The position numbers and the translations under genes were made by a program. A stretch of 64,000 nucleotides of DNA, taken from positions 8,845,749 through 8,909,748 of the forward strand of contig CM046850.1 in NCBI GenBank assembly GCA_025618425.1, in the 5' to 3' direction. The notes beneath the pieces were generated by a model that was given only the letters and a program-made list of their open reading frames with translations, was not told the origin of the DNA and searched no databases. Source of the DNA: Heliocidaris tuberculata. Lineage: Eukaryota > Echinodermata > Echinoidea > Camarodonta > Echinometridae. Positions 37,075 through 49,025 of the stretch are shown one piece after another; the first letter of the stretch is position 1; each line of letters starts with the position of its first letter.

Positions 37075-38617
37075 AGACAAATGTGACCAGCCCCTTCGTT
37101 GTGTACAATGGAAGTTAAACTGGCACTGTAATTTTTTTTTTTTCAGAGAGAAATTGGCCAAGTCTTATCATATTTGATCAGGATGGGCTGCCTTTGGGCA
37201 CTATCTTTATATAGGCATTAGGCCTACAGTAGGCCTACATGTAGACTGTATTGTAACTAGGCTTATTGTTACTAGGCTTATTCACATTAACACCATTGCC
37301 TTGCTGGTTTAGGATTGGTTGATTCATGTCTAAATGAAATCTGTAAACTACTGCGGAACTCTACACGAACAGGGGCACGGTGCAGATGGGCCCAAAATTT
37401 TCACTTTGGACCCCCATATTTAAATGGAGGCCCCATGGACAGAGATCTTAGAAGTTTAAATCCGAACCCCCTGTGCAAAAAGTTATTGTGTAGCCTGACC
37501 ACTTTGTGCAGGTCGATACTGAAGAGATTTGTAAAAAAATTATTATGCGAACTGGCTTCAGCATATACAATGTAGTTCCAAATCAAAAAGATACACTCTA
37601 TGTACAAACAAAATGAAGAGCCATATAGAATGCACATAAACTTGTACATGTTTGTGTACATTTCGACATAAATGCACTTGTCCTTCGTATCCAAACAATG
37701 CCAGTTCCAAAGTGTGGCATTTCCCATTGTCACCCGCCTTTGTTTTGAAATGACAGCTGCCTGTGTTTTGTAAACAAACAATGCCTGTCAGTGCCAGGAG
37801 TGTCATGTGTATGGGTGATATCTCCCATCAAAAACACTGGGGAATTCCAGGAATTTAAGTGACATGAGCTTGAATGGATATATTCTTTGTACAGCATACT
37901 TGCTTGAAAGGGGATATACATGTAATTAAATTACATTTAATGAGGTCAAATGCATCAATTAGGCGTATATGTATATTTCGATACAAGGTGCTTGTTAATG
38001 CTACAAGTAGAAGTACATGTAGACAGCTTATTAAATACAATATTTATTTTTATTTATGTATATTGTCATTTACGATACACATGTAATTCTGCTGAAATAC
38101 ATGTAGATTGCCAAGTTGAATCCAAATACATTTAGTCCACTGTACATACATTGTATGTAATGTTTGTATAGTATGTTGCAGAAGAGGACACATTTTCCAT
38201 TGTTCAAAGGAGGTAAACAAATTTGAGGACTGTGTGATGGGCTTATGAAATACGGGACATATTTTTTTATTGTAGGCAAGATCCTCCAGCACATTCAAGG
38301 TCAAATATTGGTAGTGGAAAGGGATGATGTGTATTTACACAACCTATGATCAAAATTCCTGTGGTTTTCCTGTAAGGTTGAAACAGCTTTGTTCCACAGA
38401 AACCTCATGATACAAAGAAACCAAACGGGTTACTTTAAAAAAAAAACAAAAAAAAACTGGGCTTGTTTCTTTTGTGGCATCTCCTTGGAAACTTTGTGGT
38501 GAATTAATAAAAAAATTAGTTGCGGTTTATCCTCTAGTATGGGCTTCACAACAGGCTTCCCAGACCATGACAAAACTGTCTTCTACAAATAATTGGATGT
38601 TTGTTTGAATGGCAGAT

Positions 38618-39122
38618 TTAAAGGGAAAGTTCACCCTGAAGATTACTTGAGTTTAAAAAATGCAGAAAAAATAAAGAAAAATATTGGCAAAGGTTTGATG
38701 AAAATCGGTCAAATAATAAAAGAGTTATGAGTATTTGAAGTTTTGGATTCGTGACGTCACATGCGAGCAGCTGCCCATTGGTCATGTAATAAATATTCCA
38801 TATATTCGCATTTTTTTTACGTTCCACGATAAATTAATATTTTTTCTTTTCAGAATCTAGTATTGAATAACATTTCTGACAATATATCAAATCCACAGAT
38901 GAAAATATTCTAAATTTTGTGAGAAAATTGTATTTTATGGAATATTTATCACTTTACATAATGGAGGAGCTGCTCGCATGTGACGTCACAAAATCAAAAC
39001 TTCAAAAGTCCATAACTCCGTTATTTTTTAACAGATTTTGTCCAAACTTTCGCCAATATTTTTCTTTATTTTTTCTGCATTTTTTAAACTCAAGTAATCT
39101 TCAGGGTGAACTTCCCCTTTAA
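38618..39122 (+). mobile_element. Foldback MITE, family C, copy 1, with two TGACGTCA sites
   Basis: TTAAAGGGAAAGTTCACCCT at the left, AGGGTGAACTTCCCCTTTAA at the right: TTAA-flanked, 505 bp. The arms are inverted repeats of about 170 bp around a unique AT-rich centre. Each arm carries GTGACGTCACATGCGAGCAG or its complement, so two perfect TGACGTCA octamers are present (38752-38759 and 38981-38988). Near-identical copies lie at 45969 (inverted) and 54430 (same orientation). Confidence 0.9.
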
Positions 39123-39425
39123 CAGGTTTTATTCAGAGCTGGATCTACATGTACAATGTACATGTACATGTACGTGTTGTTAGAGAGTGAATGCATGTAT
39201 TTAAATTTTCTCAGGCTTAGAAACAAAGCATATTCTCTAAAGTTATGAATTAAAAACAGAATTATACATGTATGTTGTACTGTATAAATATCTGAGAGCT
39301 GTTTCTTACTGAACACACACACACACACACACAACAAAAAATGGGCAAACATTTCCAATCTTTAAAAATTATTTTAATGCTCTTTGGCATGAAAAAAGGG
39401 AAAAAATGTTGATTTCCTCATATCC

Positions 39426-39452
39426 GGGGGGGGGGGGGGGGGGGGGGGGGGG
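39426..39452. repeat. Poly(G) run, G27
   Basis: 27 consecutive G on the + strand, the longest homopolymer of this type in the window. Confidence 0.9.
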
Positions 39453-40159
39453 AGAGATGTGCTTCATAATATTGTACACATTGGCCTACATTCTTTTGTA
39501 CCCTTTTATTTATGTTATAAACTCAGGACCTCACCTCAGAACCCACAGATGGGAGAAGTAGTGAATTGTAAACATTGGCCATTATTGTGGCAAGAAACCA
39601 TCAGCAATATGCATTTTTTTAGTGTTGTGACTTATAATTTGTTTCATGGCAAGTAACTTGCCTTTGGACTGCACATGAGAGTGGGAAATGTTTTGTGTGC
39701 TTACTAAAGTTTTGGTTTTGCAGTACCGATTTGAATAAAACCATGGTATTGCGAATTATGAAATACAGCGTACAATTTGAAGTTCAGGCTATAGACCTAT
39801 TGTACTTTAATCTAAAAGTGTTTCATGTTTTCAGCAGCATGTTCATACACTAAATTGTAATTCTTCAAGTTATTATGTTTTAACATACATGTACATGTAG
39901 GTATCAGCCTTACATATATTCCTATGAAATGTGGTGGTATTTATTTACATTAGATTTGGTGCATATCAGAATAGTTCATGTACATATATATGTAGGCCTA
40001 CTGGTAGCCCTACGTGTGGTTCACGTTATTTCCCTGTACGACAAGGTGTTTACACGTACATGTTCATGTATAAGCCTCAATGCTATAACACAGGCCATAT
40101 CATTTACATTACAGTGCTTACTAAAGATGTTTCCATTTCTGTACTGTAACATGTATATT

Positions 40160-40444
40160 TATAGTCGTACACATCTCAAATACATGTGGCAGCGGCTCGT
40201 GTTTGTGACTGATCACCTCGTAACATCTGGCGTTGCCAGAGCTCTTCTGAAGATAGACTTCACGAAGACAAGACGAATCTCTCTGGCTTCCTCCCCGGTT
40301 TTTCCAGCAGACAGCTGTGAGGGGCAGACATTCCAGTTTGACATTGCACCCCAGACAGGAAGTAGGTCTACATTTGTGCCTCCCCCAACCTCCCCAGAGA
40401 TTCGCCATTGGCCTTATCACTGGGTAGTGTTTCTACCTGCCTAG
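40160..40444 (+). other. GC-richer intronic island with an open frame, function unknown
   Basis: Within the putative first intron this stretch is less AT-rich than its surroundings and is covered by the end of a 171-codon open frame (39929-40444). I do not recognise the translation and see no convincing acceptor/donor pair framing it. It could be a cassette exon, a conserved enhancer or chance. Confidence 0.2.
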
Positions 40445-41520
40445 TCTAGGTCTGGCAGACCCTAACCATACACTTGAGAGGAATACGGAGGCATTTAGGT
40501 ATTTGAAAGATAGCCTTGACTTACGGAAGTTGATGTAAACCTGATTGATCAGTGTTTTCTTCTTGCGTCAGAGCAGGATTGTGATGAACTTCACTGTTTT
40601 ACAAGTTTTGTTAAAAGTATCTGTGACCATGCATTTTAACTCACCTTCTAAGATGCCAGATCTATGATTTGTTCTTGTCTTGAATTAAGTCTACATGTAG
40701 TAGACAAGTATCTACAGTACATTTTTATTTCCTGCATTTATTGTTGTAGCTCTCAGAAATATTTTTAGATCATTTCCAGTGTTGATGTGTTTGCAAAGCC
40801 ATTGTCCTATGCAAGTACTGTGTACAAGCCAATCTAATCATCAAGATTTCATGGAAAAAAAAAAAGACTGAATCACAATCCCAAATTTTTACAGTTAGTG
40901 ACAGTTTCTTGGTGCAAAAATTGCCATGGTGAAGAATTTGTGCAAGTTTGATGTTGCAAAAGTTTATGGTTTTACAGTATGGTGTTGCCCAATGGGGTAT
41001 TCTTAAATCTTAATATAAATTATATTTTTAACAGCTTATTGAGTTATTGTAGAAACTTACTGTACATTGAGCAAAACATGTACATGTAGGTCTAACTTGT
41101 AGACATATTATAATGATGTTTAATTGAAACATATTTCAATTATATTTCAAAATGTTCTGATACCTTCATATTTTTTTTCACTTTAGGCTCCAACATCGTG
41201 CAGTTACTTTACAGAAATTATGCTCTATTTGAAACCCATGCTTCACTTGCTTATAGTTCGGAGGGTACTACTTCATATTTATAGGCCTACTATATCATGC
41301 CATATTTTGGTGGGTAAAAAATGTTACGGAAGGGAGGTTTGAAGAGTCAGACTAATGTTATTGCAGTTTGAATGTGTCAATCAGTCCGTGTCTGGTAGAA
41401 TTCTCCTGCCTTTCTCTAGCAATCCTACACCCTCAATGACCCAGACTGACTGAGGACGGACTGAGCTGGCTTTTCTTGCTGTTTGTCTGCTCTCTACCTG
41501 TCAAGGGAATGTTTCTTATA

Positions 41521-41802
41521 GCCCTTTCAGACAAGAGGAAATATGGTGTGAAGAAATTCTTTCTGAAGAATCATAACTCGTGGGAGAAGTGCGCGGTTGT
41601 GTACATTTCTCATACTATGTGATGTTCACATCAATTGGGTTTTTGAAATGATTCCCAAACCTCAGGTTTGCAATGTGATGTTCATTCTACAACATTTTGC
41701 TTTAAAATGTTCTTGCAAAAAACAAGAAGTTACTTATCATCGGGCTTTGCTGTAGAGTTTTGGTATCAAACGTCTTATTGTTTTCCTAGTCTGAATGGGG
41801 GG
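41521..41802. mobile_element. MITE, family N, copy 2
   Basis: GCCCTTTCAGACAAGAGGAA at the left and TTTTCCTAGTCTGAATGGGG at the right are imperfect inverted repeats, the same end pair as at 19845-20224. 282 bp, non-coding. Confidence 0.5.
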
Positions 41803-43445
41803 AAAGGTGTATTCTTATACATGTACAATGTACAATGTAGTTGCGTTGATGTGGGAGAGTAAAGATGGATAGAAGGATAAAAAGAGGGGGAGAAGGACAC
41901 AGTGGAAGAGGGAGGGAGAGAGAAAGAGAGAGAGAGAGAGATAAGGTAGAAGGGAAGATTGAAGGAGAGTAAGGGGAAGATAGCTTACACGTACATGTAC
42001 ATGTCTATATTCTTTTGGTGAGAATGGAACAGAGTTGAACTGAACTGAGCTATTTTGTCTTGTGGTCTTACGATAGTGACCCCGGAAATCCTTCAAGAGA
42101 TATGAAGAAAGATCGTCAGACCAGCTATAAATAACCCTGATCATCAAAACAGGTGTTTTCATTATTTTTGCAGTTTCCTTTTTACTTTGCTAAAAATTAA
42201 CTCTCCCAAATATACATGTGTGATTTACCTTTATCATAGGGAAATATTCTGATTCATATTTTTATCATAATGTACTTTGGTTAGCTAGAACACTATTCCT
42301 TCCCCTTTGTACTTTAATACCCTAGGAAGTATTCTTGTCGAATTATGGTGTTGGTAACTGGGGAAAGAAAATCCCTGGATTTACATCTGAAGACCTTAAA
42401 CATCTCTGCAGTTTCATCATATTCCTTGGGGTCATCTTACATGTTTGTGAATGGGACTGTCTTGGCTAGTTGACTTTCTTCATGAATCGAAAGTCTCCAA
42501 CTAAAATTGCCAGACAGTTTAGTCAGACACTTTCTCTGTGGGCTTTTCCGAGCAGGTCCTGTTTCACTTGTAACGTGCAGTCCTGTACGGCTTGGGATTT
42601 TTGTTGTAATACCAAAAATTTATATGAAAATTCCAATTTGAAATTAATTTGTGTAGGATGTTGTTTTTTTCTTCCCACACTGGGTGGTGCATAAATTTAT
42701 CGACGGCCATCGACGGCCAGGCCGTCGATGCCCCTATAACTGGCCGAGATGCCCTCCAAAAAAATGATCAATTCACGGCCAAAGAGGCCGTGCCCCTTTT
42801 TTTCAAACTGGCCGTCGTGCCCTTTTCCGTGATTGATAATATGCTCTACATATAAAGTACAAATATGTCAGATTTGTTTCATCTCGAAGTCTATAAAATC
42901 CGCGCAATCATGCGCTCGCTACATCGACTCACACCACTGATATTTCAGCTTGGCAAGCTGTAGAAGCGAGCACGAGAGCTAGCTACAATGTAGCACGCGA
43001 GAGGTACCTAGATGTAGCGATTGTGTGTGTGTGTGTGTACATGTACATGTGTCAGATGTGTTTTCAACGAGAGAAAGGGCGCACTGGTATGTTTACACCC
43101 CCCGTTTTTTTCTTCTTCTTTTTTTTAAATTTTTTTTAATGGTTGTTGTTGTTGACAATACGCGATATCGTGCATACCAGGGCTGCTCGATATGGCGTAC
43201 TGGGTTATTCGATTATCGTCAGCTGTCAATATCGCCTATATAACGTCACCACCCAAAACAGTACATTTCCAGTCACCTAAAATATAGCACTACTAGAAAC
43301 GGTTACCCACCCAGTCACAGACCATCACGATTCAAAAATAAATATCACATTGTATTAAACTGATTTTGAAAATTCTGATTAATAGGAAAATAGAATTATA
43401 TTTTTTCGAAAGACAACGAGATTTTTTTCATCGCTCGAAAAATGT

Positions 43446-44151
43446 GGGGCGCAAGGAAGATTCAAACTTCGCGGTACAGACTCATGAATAATAAATACCT
43501 TCGTCACCTAGATACTCAGGGCTGCTTGTTGAATATTCATGATTTCGCCCTCTGCTGTCAAAAACATTATAATTTCTCATATTGGCTTTCCGTTCCGGAG
43601 TACGTCTTTATGTCGAAACTCCTCGAAAGTCATTATTTCTGGGAGTTGTTTTGGGTAACAATAGTATGATTTTCAAAAGCAAGGAATTGCTTTACGGTAT
43701 TTTTGTTTTTTAGGTGTATTTTTGTTGCTTCAAAGCTTAGTTTGATCCAATCTCGTTCAGTATATTTGTACCTGTGCCTGCACAAAGCACAGCCTGTATT
43801 CGGGGTGCAAGGAAAATTCAAACTTCGCGGTACAGACTCATGAATAATAAATACCTTCGTCATCGAGATACTCAGGGCTGCTTGTTGAATATTCATGAGT
43901 TTGCCTTCTGCTGTCAAAAACATTTCTCATATTGGCTTTCCGTTCCGGAGTACGTCTTTATGTCGAAACTCCTTGAAAGTAATTATTTCTGGGAGTTGTT
44001 TTGGGTAACAATAGTATGATTTTCAAAAGCAAATAATTGCTTTACGGTAATTCTTTTTTCTAAGGGGTATTTTTGTTGTTTTAAAGCTTAGTTTGATCCA
44101 ATCTCGTTCAGTATTTGTACCTGTGCCTGCACGAAGCACAACCTGTATTCG
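43446..44151 (+). repeat. Tandem duplication, 356-bp and 350-bp units
   Basis: Unit 1 (43446-43801) and unit 2 (43802-44151) are highly similar along their whole length. They differ by scattered substitutions and small indels, including loss of TATAAT in unit 2. An open frame of about 72-75 codons runs through each and ends at the same TGA (43667-43669 and 44017-44019). Comparing the two frames I count about five silent and four amino-acid-changing substitutions plus the in-frame 6-bp loss. The product is not recognised. Confidence 0.8.
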
Positions 44152-44635
44152 CCCCCTAGTCGTGCTAGTGGACTACATCGTGACTTTGCTTGCGTCTTTT
44201 TCTTTGTCAAAATATTTCACTGATCCTCCACGATATATCTTTCATGTTTTTTTAATGACATTTTATTCCCCTAATCATTCTAAAACCCGTTAGTTTATAG
44301 TTGTTGTTTTTTTCTTTCTATCAAATCATAACAAAACCGGATGCATTATACATTGATATTTTGACTGAACTTAAACATTAATTACGGTAAAACAAAAATA
44401 CAACAAAAACAAAAACAAAAACAAACAAAAAAAAAATCAGAAAGTACATTTTCATAAACTGTTCAGAAAATAATTATTTTTTCATATACTTCATCAAAGA
44501 ATACTCTGTAGAACTTCCGAGAGAAAATTTTTATCTGTTCTCCCATTCCTCCCCGAGATAAAAAAAAAAAGAAAAAGAGTAAAACTAAAGTCACACAAAC
44601 ATATGTACCCCGTTATCAGAGAGAGAGGGGGAACA

Positions 44636-44962
44636 GTGCCCCCCCCCCACTTTTCCAAATACCCCCAAAGTGCCCTATTTATTTCTGAAAAATATGCCCC
44701 CTTTATCTTTCATAAGTGCCCTTTTATACTAAAATTTTCCTTGTCCTTTCTAATAAGTGCCCTTCGCCCTTCCCCCTTTTTTTCCCCTTCTGATAAGTGC
44801 CCCTTTTCAGATCTGATAAATGCCTAATTATCTAAGGGCCCTTTTCCCTTCGATAAGTACCACTTTTCAAAGCTGATAATTTCCTCCTTTTCTCTCTAAT
44901 ATGTGCCCTTTCTCCTTTGATTAAGTGCATTTTTACTTCTGATATGTGCCCATTTTCTGATA
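44636..44962. repeat. Degenerate minisatellite with TCTGATAAGTGCCCTTTTC core
   Basis: About ten to twelve imperfect units of roughly 25-32 bp, each built around GATAAGTGCCC followed by a pyrimidine run. Related GTGCCC-plus-T/C words continue at 45050-45140. The translation on + reads as repeats of S-D-K-C-P-F, which is likely incidental. Confidence 0.7.
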
Positions 44963-45225
44963 AACGACAGTAAGCACTTTCCAGAGCCACAAAAATTAGT
45001 TAGATGATGCATGTATTGATGTAGGGTAATACCAATATCACAAAATGGTCCCTTTTTCAGATTTATGTTCACCCTTTGGAGGTGCCCCTTGTTCACCCCC
45101 CCAAAAAGTGCCTTTTTTTGCTGGTGCCCCCCCCCCCTTTAAAAGACGCTCTGCCGCCCCTGCCCATTATACATACTCCCACATACCCTCATCCACACAC
45201 CCATGCACACAAAAATACGCATACG

Positions 45226-45230
<5 letters not shown>

Positions 45231-45269
<39 letters not shown>
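45231..45269. repeat. (CA)n microsatellite
   Basis: About 19 CA units. Confidence 0.9.
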
Positions 45270-45272
<3 letters not shown>

Positions 45273-45941
45273 AATGATATAAATAGATGCTCATAGAACT
45301 TAAAATATTGATTTAAAAATCAGAGCAAATAAACAAGGATAAAAGTTAAGGCTGAATTGTTAGTTAAAATGTGAGAATGATCTGTATGTGATATTGAAGC
45401 TGCACTTGGGGTGTTGTGGTACTGTGCTAGTTCTGCAGGTCAACTGTTACAGCACATCCTCATCATTCTGTTCAATAAATTGCATTTTGATTATAAAATT
45501 ATTCTGTTTAGTGCACCTACATGTATGAGGATCATATTTTTTAAAAAACAGTCAATAATAAAGTAATTAAAAGTCAAGTGGCAATTCTACTAGTACATGT
45601 AATACTATAGACTTGTGTAATGGGACATTGAACACGCACATTTTAATATAATTACACACATCTAAAAAAAAAGTATGCAGAAAAAATTTTGGCCTGCGAT
45701 GCCCTTTTTATAAAATGATTTTGGCCTTGGTGCCCTTTGTAGTGGCCTTGGTGCCCTTAAAATTATGAAGCATTTAAGGCCAAAGTGGCCTTGCCCTTAA
45801 AATGACGAAATTTAAGGCCTGCTGGGTGGTGGATATTTATCTTCTTTACTGCCATGTACATGTATGAGCTGTGCCATTTAGTACATTAGTCCTAGATTTG
45901 TCAGGGATACTTCTCATGTACTTTACCATTCAGTTCAGTAC

Positions 45942-46606
45942 CAGGGCCCCGTTGCATAAAACTTACCATTAAAGGGAAAGTTCACCCTGAAGATTACTTG
46001 AGTTTAAAAAATGCAGAAAAAATAAAGAAAAATATTGGCGAAAGTTTGGACAAAAATCGTTAAAGAATAACGGAGTTATGGACTTTTGAAGTTTTGATTT
46101 TGTGACGTCACATGCGAGCAGCTCCTCCATTATGTAATGTGATAAATATTCCATAAAATACAGTTTTCTCAAAAAATTTAGAATATTTTCGTCTGTGCAT
46201 TTGATATATTGTCAGAAATGTTATTCAATACTCGATTCTGAAAAGAAACAATATTAATTTATCGTGGAACATTAAAAAAAATGCGAATATATGGAATATT
46301 TATTACATGACCAATGGGCAGCTGCTCGCATGTGACGTCACGAATCCAAAACTTTAAATACTCATAACTCTTTTATTATTTGACCGATTTTCATCAAACC
46401 TTCGCCAATATTTTTCTTTATTTTTTCTGCATTTTTTAAACTCAAGTAATCTTCAGGGTGAACTTCCCCTTTAATGGTAACTCTGCTGTCAATGGTAACT
46501 ACCATGGTAACATCACTCAACAGCCAATCAAAATCAAGGTTTCCATGGGAGTTACCACTGATGGCAAAGTTACCGTTAATGGTAAGTTTTATGCAACAGG
46601 GGCCTG
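45942..46606. mobile_element. GGGCC-ended MITE (family P-like) split by family C
   Basis: Left CAGGGCCCCGTTGCATAAAACTTACCATT (45942-45970) and right AATGGTAAGTTTTATGCAACAGGGGCCTG (ending 46606) are close inverted repeats. A family C element occupies its TTAA (45969-46474). Without it the host is about 160 bp and holds further internal ACCATGGTAA palindromes. Confidence 0.75.
45969..46474 (-). mobile_element. Foldback MITE, family C, copy 2 (inverted), with two TGACGTCA sites
   Basis: 506 bp and TTAA-flanked. Its left arm matches the right arm of the copy at 38618, so the orientation is opposite. TGACGTCA octamers lie at 46103-46110 and 46333-46340. It is nested in the GGGCC-ended element. 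Confidence 0.9.
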
Positions 46607-47115
46607 ATTTGTGAATGCCTGTATTTAATGAGCTGTACCATTTGGTCTTCTTCTGACTTTGTAAACAAGGTATCAAGGCACAGCTTTTGCTTCATGATTA
46701 TTTTTTTATTGGGGTTTGCTAGTAAGGCAACGTACATGTAGACAACATCACACTTTCTAAATTCAAGTGTAAGAAGTCACCTGGATTGCAGCAAAATACA
46801 CAAAGGAATGACTTTAACATTACTTATTGTTTGTGAAGTTGCCACCATGCCCAAAGAAACGTTAAACCCAAATGTCACCTTACAAATGCTGCCAAGTAGA
46901 TGTTGGGTCACCAAGGTTTCAAGTGTTTATGCAAGAAGTTGGAGTTGCATGCACTGCAAATTCATGTGCATGAAGTGAACTACATGTACATGTAGTTGTG
47001 TTTCTATTTCTGCTAGTCAAGAATCTGCAGAATGTGCAGAATGTGGAAAGGCCACCAGGTTCATGGTCACATTTTCTCAGTGCAACAGGGAAACTTACAA
47101 GCCCTGCACAAATGG

Positions 47116-47331
47116 TAGTTTGCAGGCAGGCATACATGTAAACCAACTGTCACTGGTGTCGGTCGTAACTTGGAACAAGGTCTGAATTGTAGACTTCATG
47201 GCCTACAGCACTCCACAGGGCCTATACTGTAGCTGTTTCTGACACAGACAGAGACTGGTTAAGTTAGGGTCTACTCAAGGCATTATGGAATTTTATTGAA
47301 ATGTCAAAATAGAGTCTGTGCCCACAGACTA
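47116..47331 (+). mobile_element. MITE, family G, copy 2
   Basis: Begins TAGTTTGCAGGCAGGCATAC and ends GAGTCTGTGCCCACAGACTA. The internal TTAAGTTAGGGTCTACTCAAGGCA aligns with the copies at 30973 and 22617. 216 bp, diverged. Confidence 0.6.
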
Positions 47332-47848
47332 CTCAAATCCCTGCCATGTTCATGTACCTCTGTATTCTTTCAAGTGTTTTCCAAGAAATCGCTCACCTAC
47401 AAAACCTATTCCATCTTCAAAATGATTTCTGTAGAAGTCTTTGAACAAAAATTTTCTGTAAAATGTAAAATGATCAACTCTAGCAAGAGTTTTACAAATG
47501 GCTGAAAATTTTCTTGTGAATTCATAAGGGGATTAGAAGATATATTTCAAAATTCGGAGGATTCTTAAATATTTACATTGTAGATATATTTATTTATGAA
47601 GTTAAAAGCACTGAAAGTTTATTCTATCACCACTCAGTGCTCTCTTATCATTCAAATTAATCATGTGACGTACTTACATGTATGTAGTAAAAATGACATA
47701 GAGTAGGACATTTTTCATGCGTGATAAGACAGTGTGCTTTTCCAAACGTTTAATTTGCTAGTGACCTTTAGGTGACACTAAGATGTAATTCACCAGCATA
47801 CTTACAACAATGTGTCAGTAAATTGTAGCAGACACATTCCAAATACCT

Positions 47849-48015
47849 ATTATAAAACGGGTTCAAGAATGTAGCCATCCTGATTGGTCAAATAACACCA
47901 CGTGATCGTGCAAAAAAAAAGTGATAACACACGGCGAGGGGACTAACGCACGGCTAATCCGGATCAAACACTAAGATTGTAAGAAAACACTAAGACTGTA
48001 GACCCGTTTTATAAA
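47849..48015. mobile_element. Short MITE with TTATAAAACGGGT inverted ends
   Basis: TTATAAAACGGGT at 47850-47862 and ACCCGTTTTATAA at 48002-48014 are perfect 13-bp inverted repeats. The interior is non-coding and ends five bases before a separate long hairpin. Confidence 0.6.
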
Positions 48016-48019
48016 ACTT

Positions 48020-48180
48020 TTAATACATGGTTGTGAGGTCGTGCATTAGTGCGATCCAGCAACACGCAGGTTTTTATCGTGATGTCTAACACACTCGGCT
48101 ACGCCTCGTGCGTTAGTACACCACGATAAAAACCTTTGTGTTGCCAGATCGCACTAACGCACTCCCAACCATGTATTAAT
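48020..48180. repeat. Long hairpin, 68-bp arms
   Basis: 48020-48087 and 48112-48179 are inverted repeats with few mismatches (TTAATACATGGTTGTGAGGTCGTGCATTAG against its mirror CTAACGCACTCCCAACCATGTATTAA), with a loop of about 24 bases. CpG-rich compared with its surroundings. Confidence 0.8.
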
Positions 48181-48609
48181 AGTATAATGTGACACAGACT
48201 TAAAAGGGGTTGCTCTCAGGGAAGTGGTAGTTGAACTCTTTGTGTGGAAAATTTCAAGGTGATTGAGGATAGCCCCAAATACACCTTCTCACAATCTTGT
48301 TTATGGAAAGGAAAAAGAAATGAATTTACTGTTTATTGATGAAATATCCCCTATTGCATTGTAATACAATGCCTCTTACATACTTATACTTCATACAGGG
48401 CTTGCTACTAACAGGGGCTTGGTGCAAATCGGCCCCCAAATTTTATATCTGGACACGAAATAATGGAAATTTGAACAAGAGCCCCTTCATACAGATTCAA
48501 AACAAATTAATCCAGACCCCTTGTGAAATAGGTGTGAATAATTGTATGGTCTTTAAGAGTATTGGACAATCACCCCATTGACTACTGAATTATTTCATTC
48601 CCATAGGCT

Positions 48610-49025
48610 TTAACCCTTTCAGGACAGGAATTGTTTTAGGGCTAAATTGATCTCATTTTGTTCTTCAAATTGGCAACATTAATATTTTTCTTTTAGTGCT
48701 AACATGGTTCTAATAAAATGTAATGTCTTTGAAAACAATTTACATTGTTAAGAACTTTGTCACAAATTTTAAAACATGGCCAATTTAGATAAAAACAATG
48801 ATTTTAAATCTCTCAATGTGTTGCCAATTTAAGGATTTCAAAGCTTATTCTCCTTTTTTAAATTCCTGGCATCAAACGCAATATGGTCATGCAACGAAAA
48901 TGGACACAGTATGTGCAGAAATTTTTGCTCTTTCTACTCATGCATCTGGCATATTTTTTAGAGCTCTGAATCAAAAGTTATTGAGCCAAACCACAAAATG
49001 TGGTCAATTGTCTCGAAAGGGTTAA
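48610..49025. mobile_element. piggyBac-like MITE, family H, copy 1
   Basis: TTAACCCTTTC at the left and GAAAGGGTTAA at the right: a TTAA target plus CCCT...AGGG ends, which is the canonical piggyBac terminal arrangement. 416 bp, non-coding. A second copy lies at 52568. The short ORF at its right end is incidental. Confidence 0.75.

Larger units (their letters stand above)
42680..45840. repeat. Composite 3.1-kb block bounded by CTGGGTGGTG words
   Basis: CTGGGTGGTGCATAAATTTA at 42680 and CTGGGTGGTGGATATTTA at 45822 flank a block that begins and ends with GGCC-and-GCCC-rich modules (42700-42835; 45690-45820, with GGCCTTGGTGCCCTT repeated). Between them are a 356-bp tandem duplication, a GTGCCC minisatellite and a CA repeat. 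A perfect palindrome, CATCGACGGCC-A-GGCCGTCGATG, sits at 42708-42730. The flanking words could be a target duplication; this is inference. Confidence 0.35.

Noticed and set aside
37401..37781. 126-codon minus-strand frame
   Set aside because: No similarity recognised; composition matches the surrounding AT-rich intron.
39929..40444. 171-codon + frame as a gene or exon
   Set aside because: No recognisable domain and no good splice-site pair; kept only as an unassigned GC-richer island.
45231..45269. CRISPR-like spaced repeats near the GTGCCC block
   Set aside because: Repeats are degenerate with variable spacing, and the host is a eukaryote; it is a minisatellite next to a CA microsatellite.
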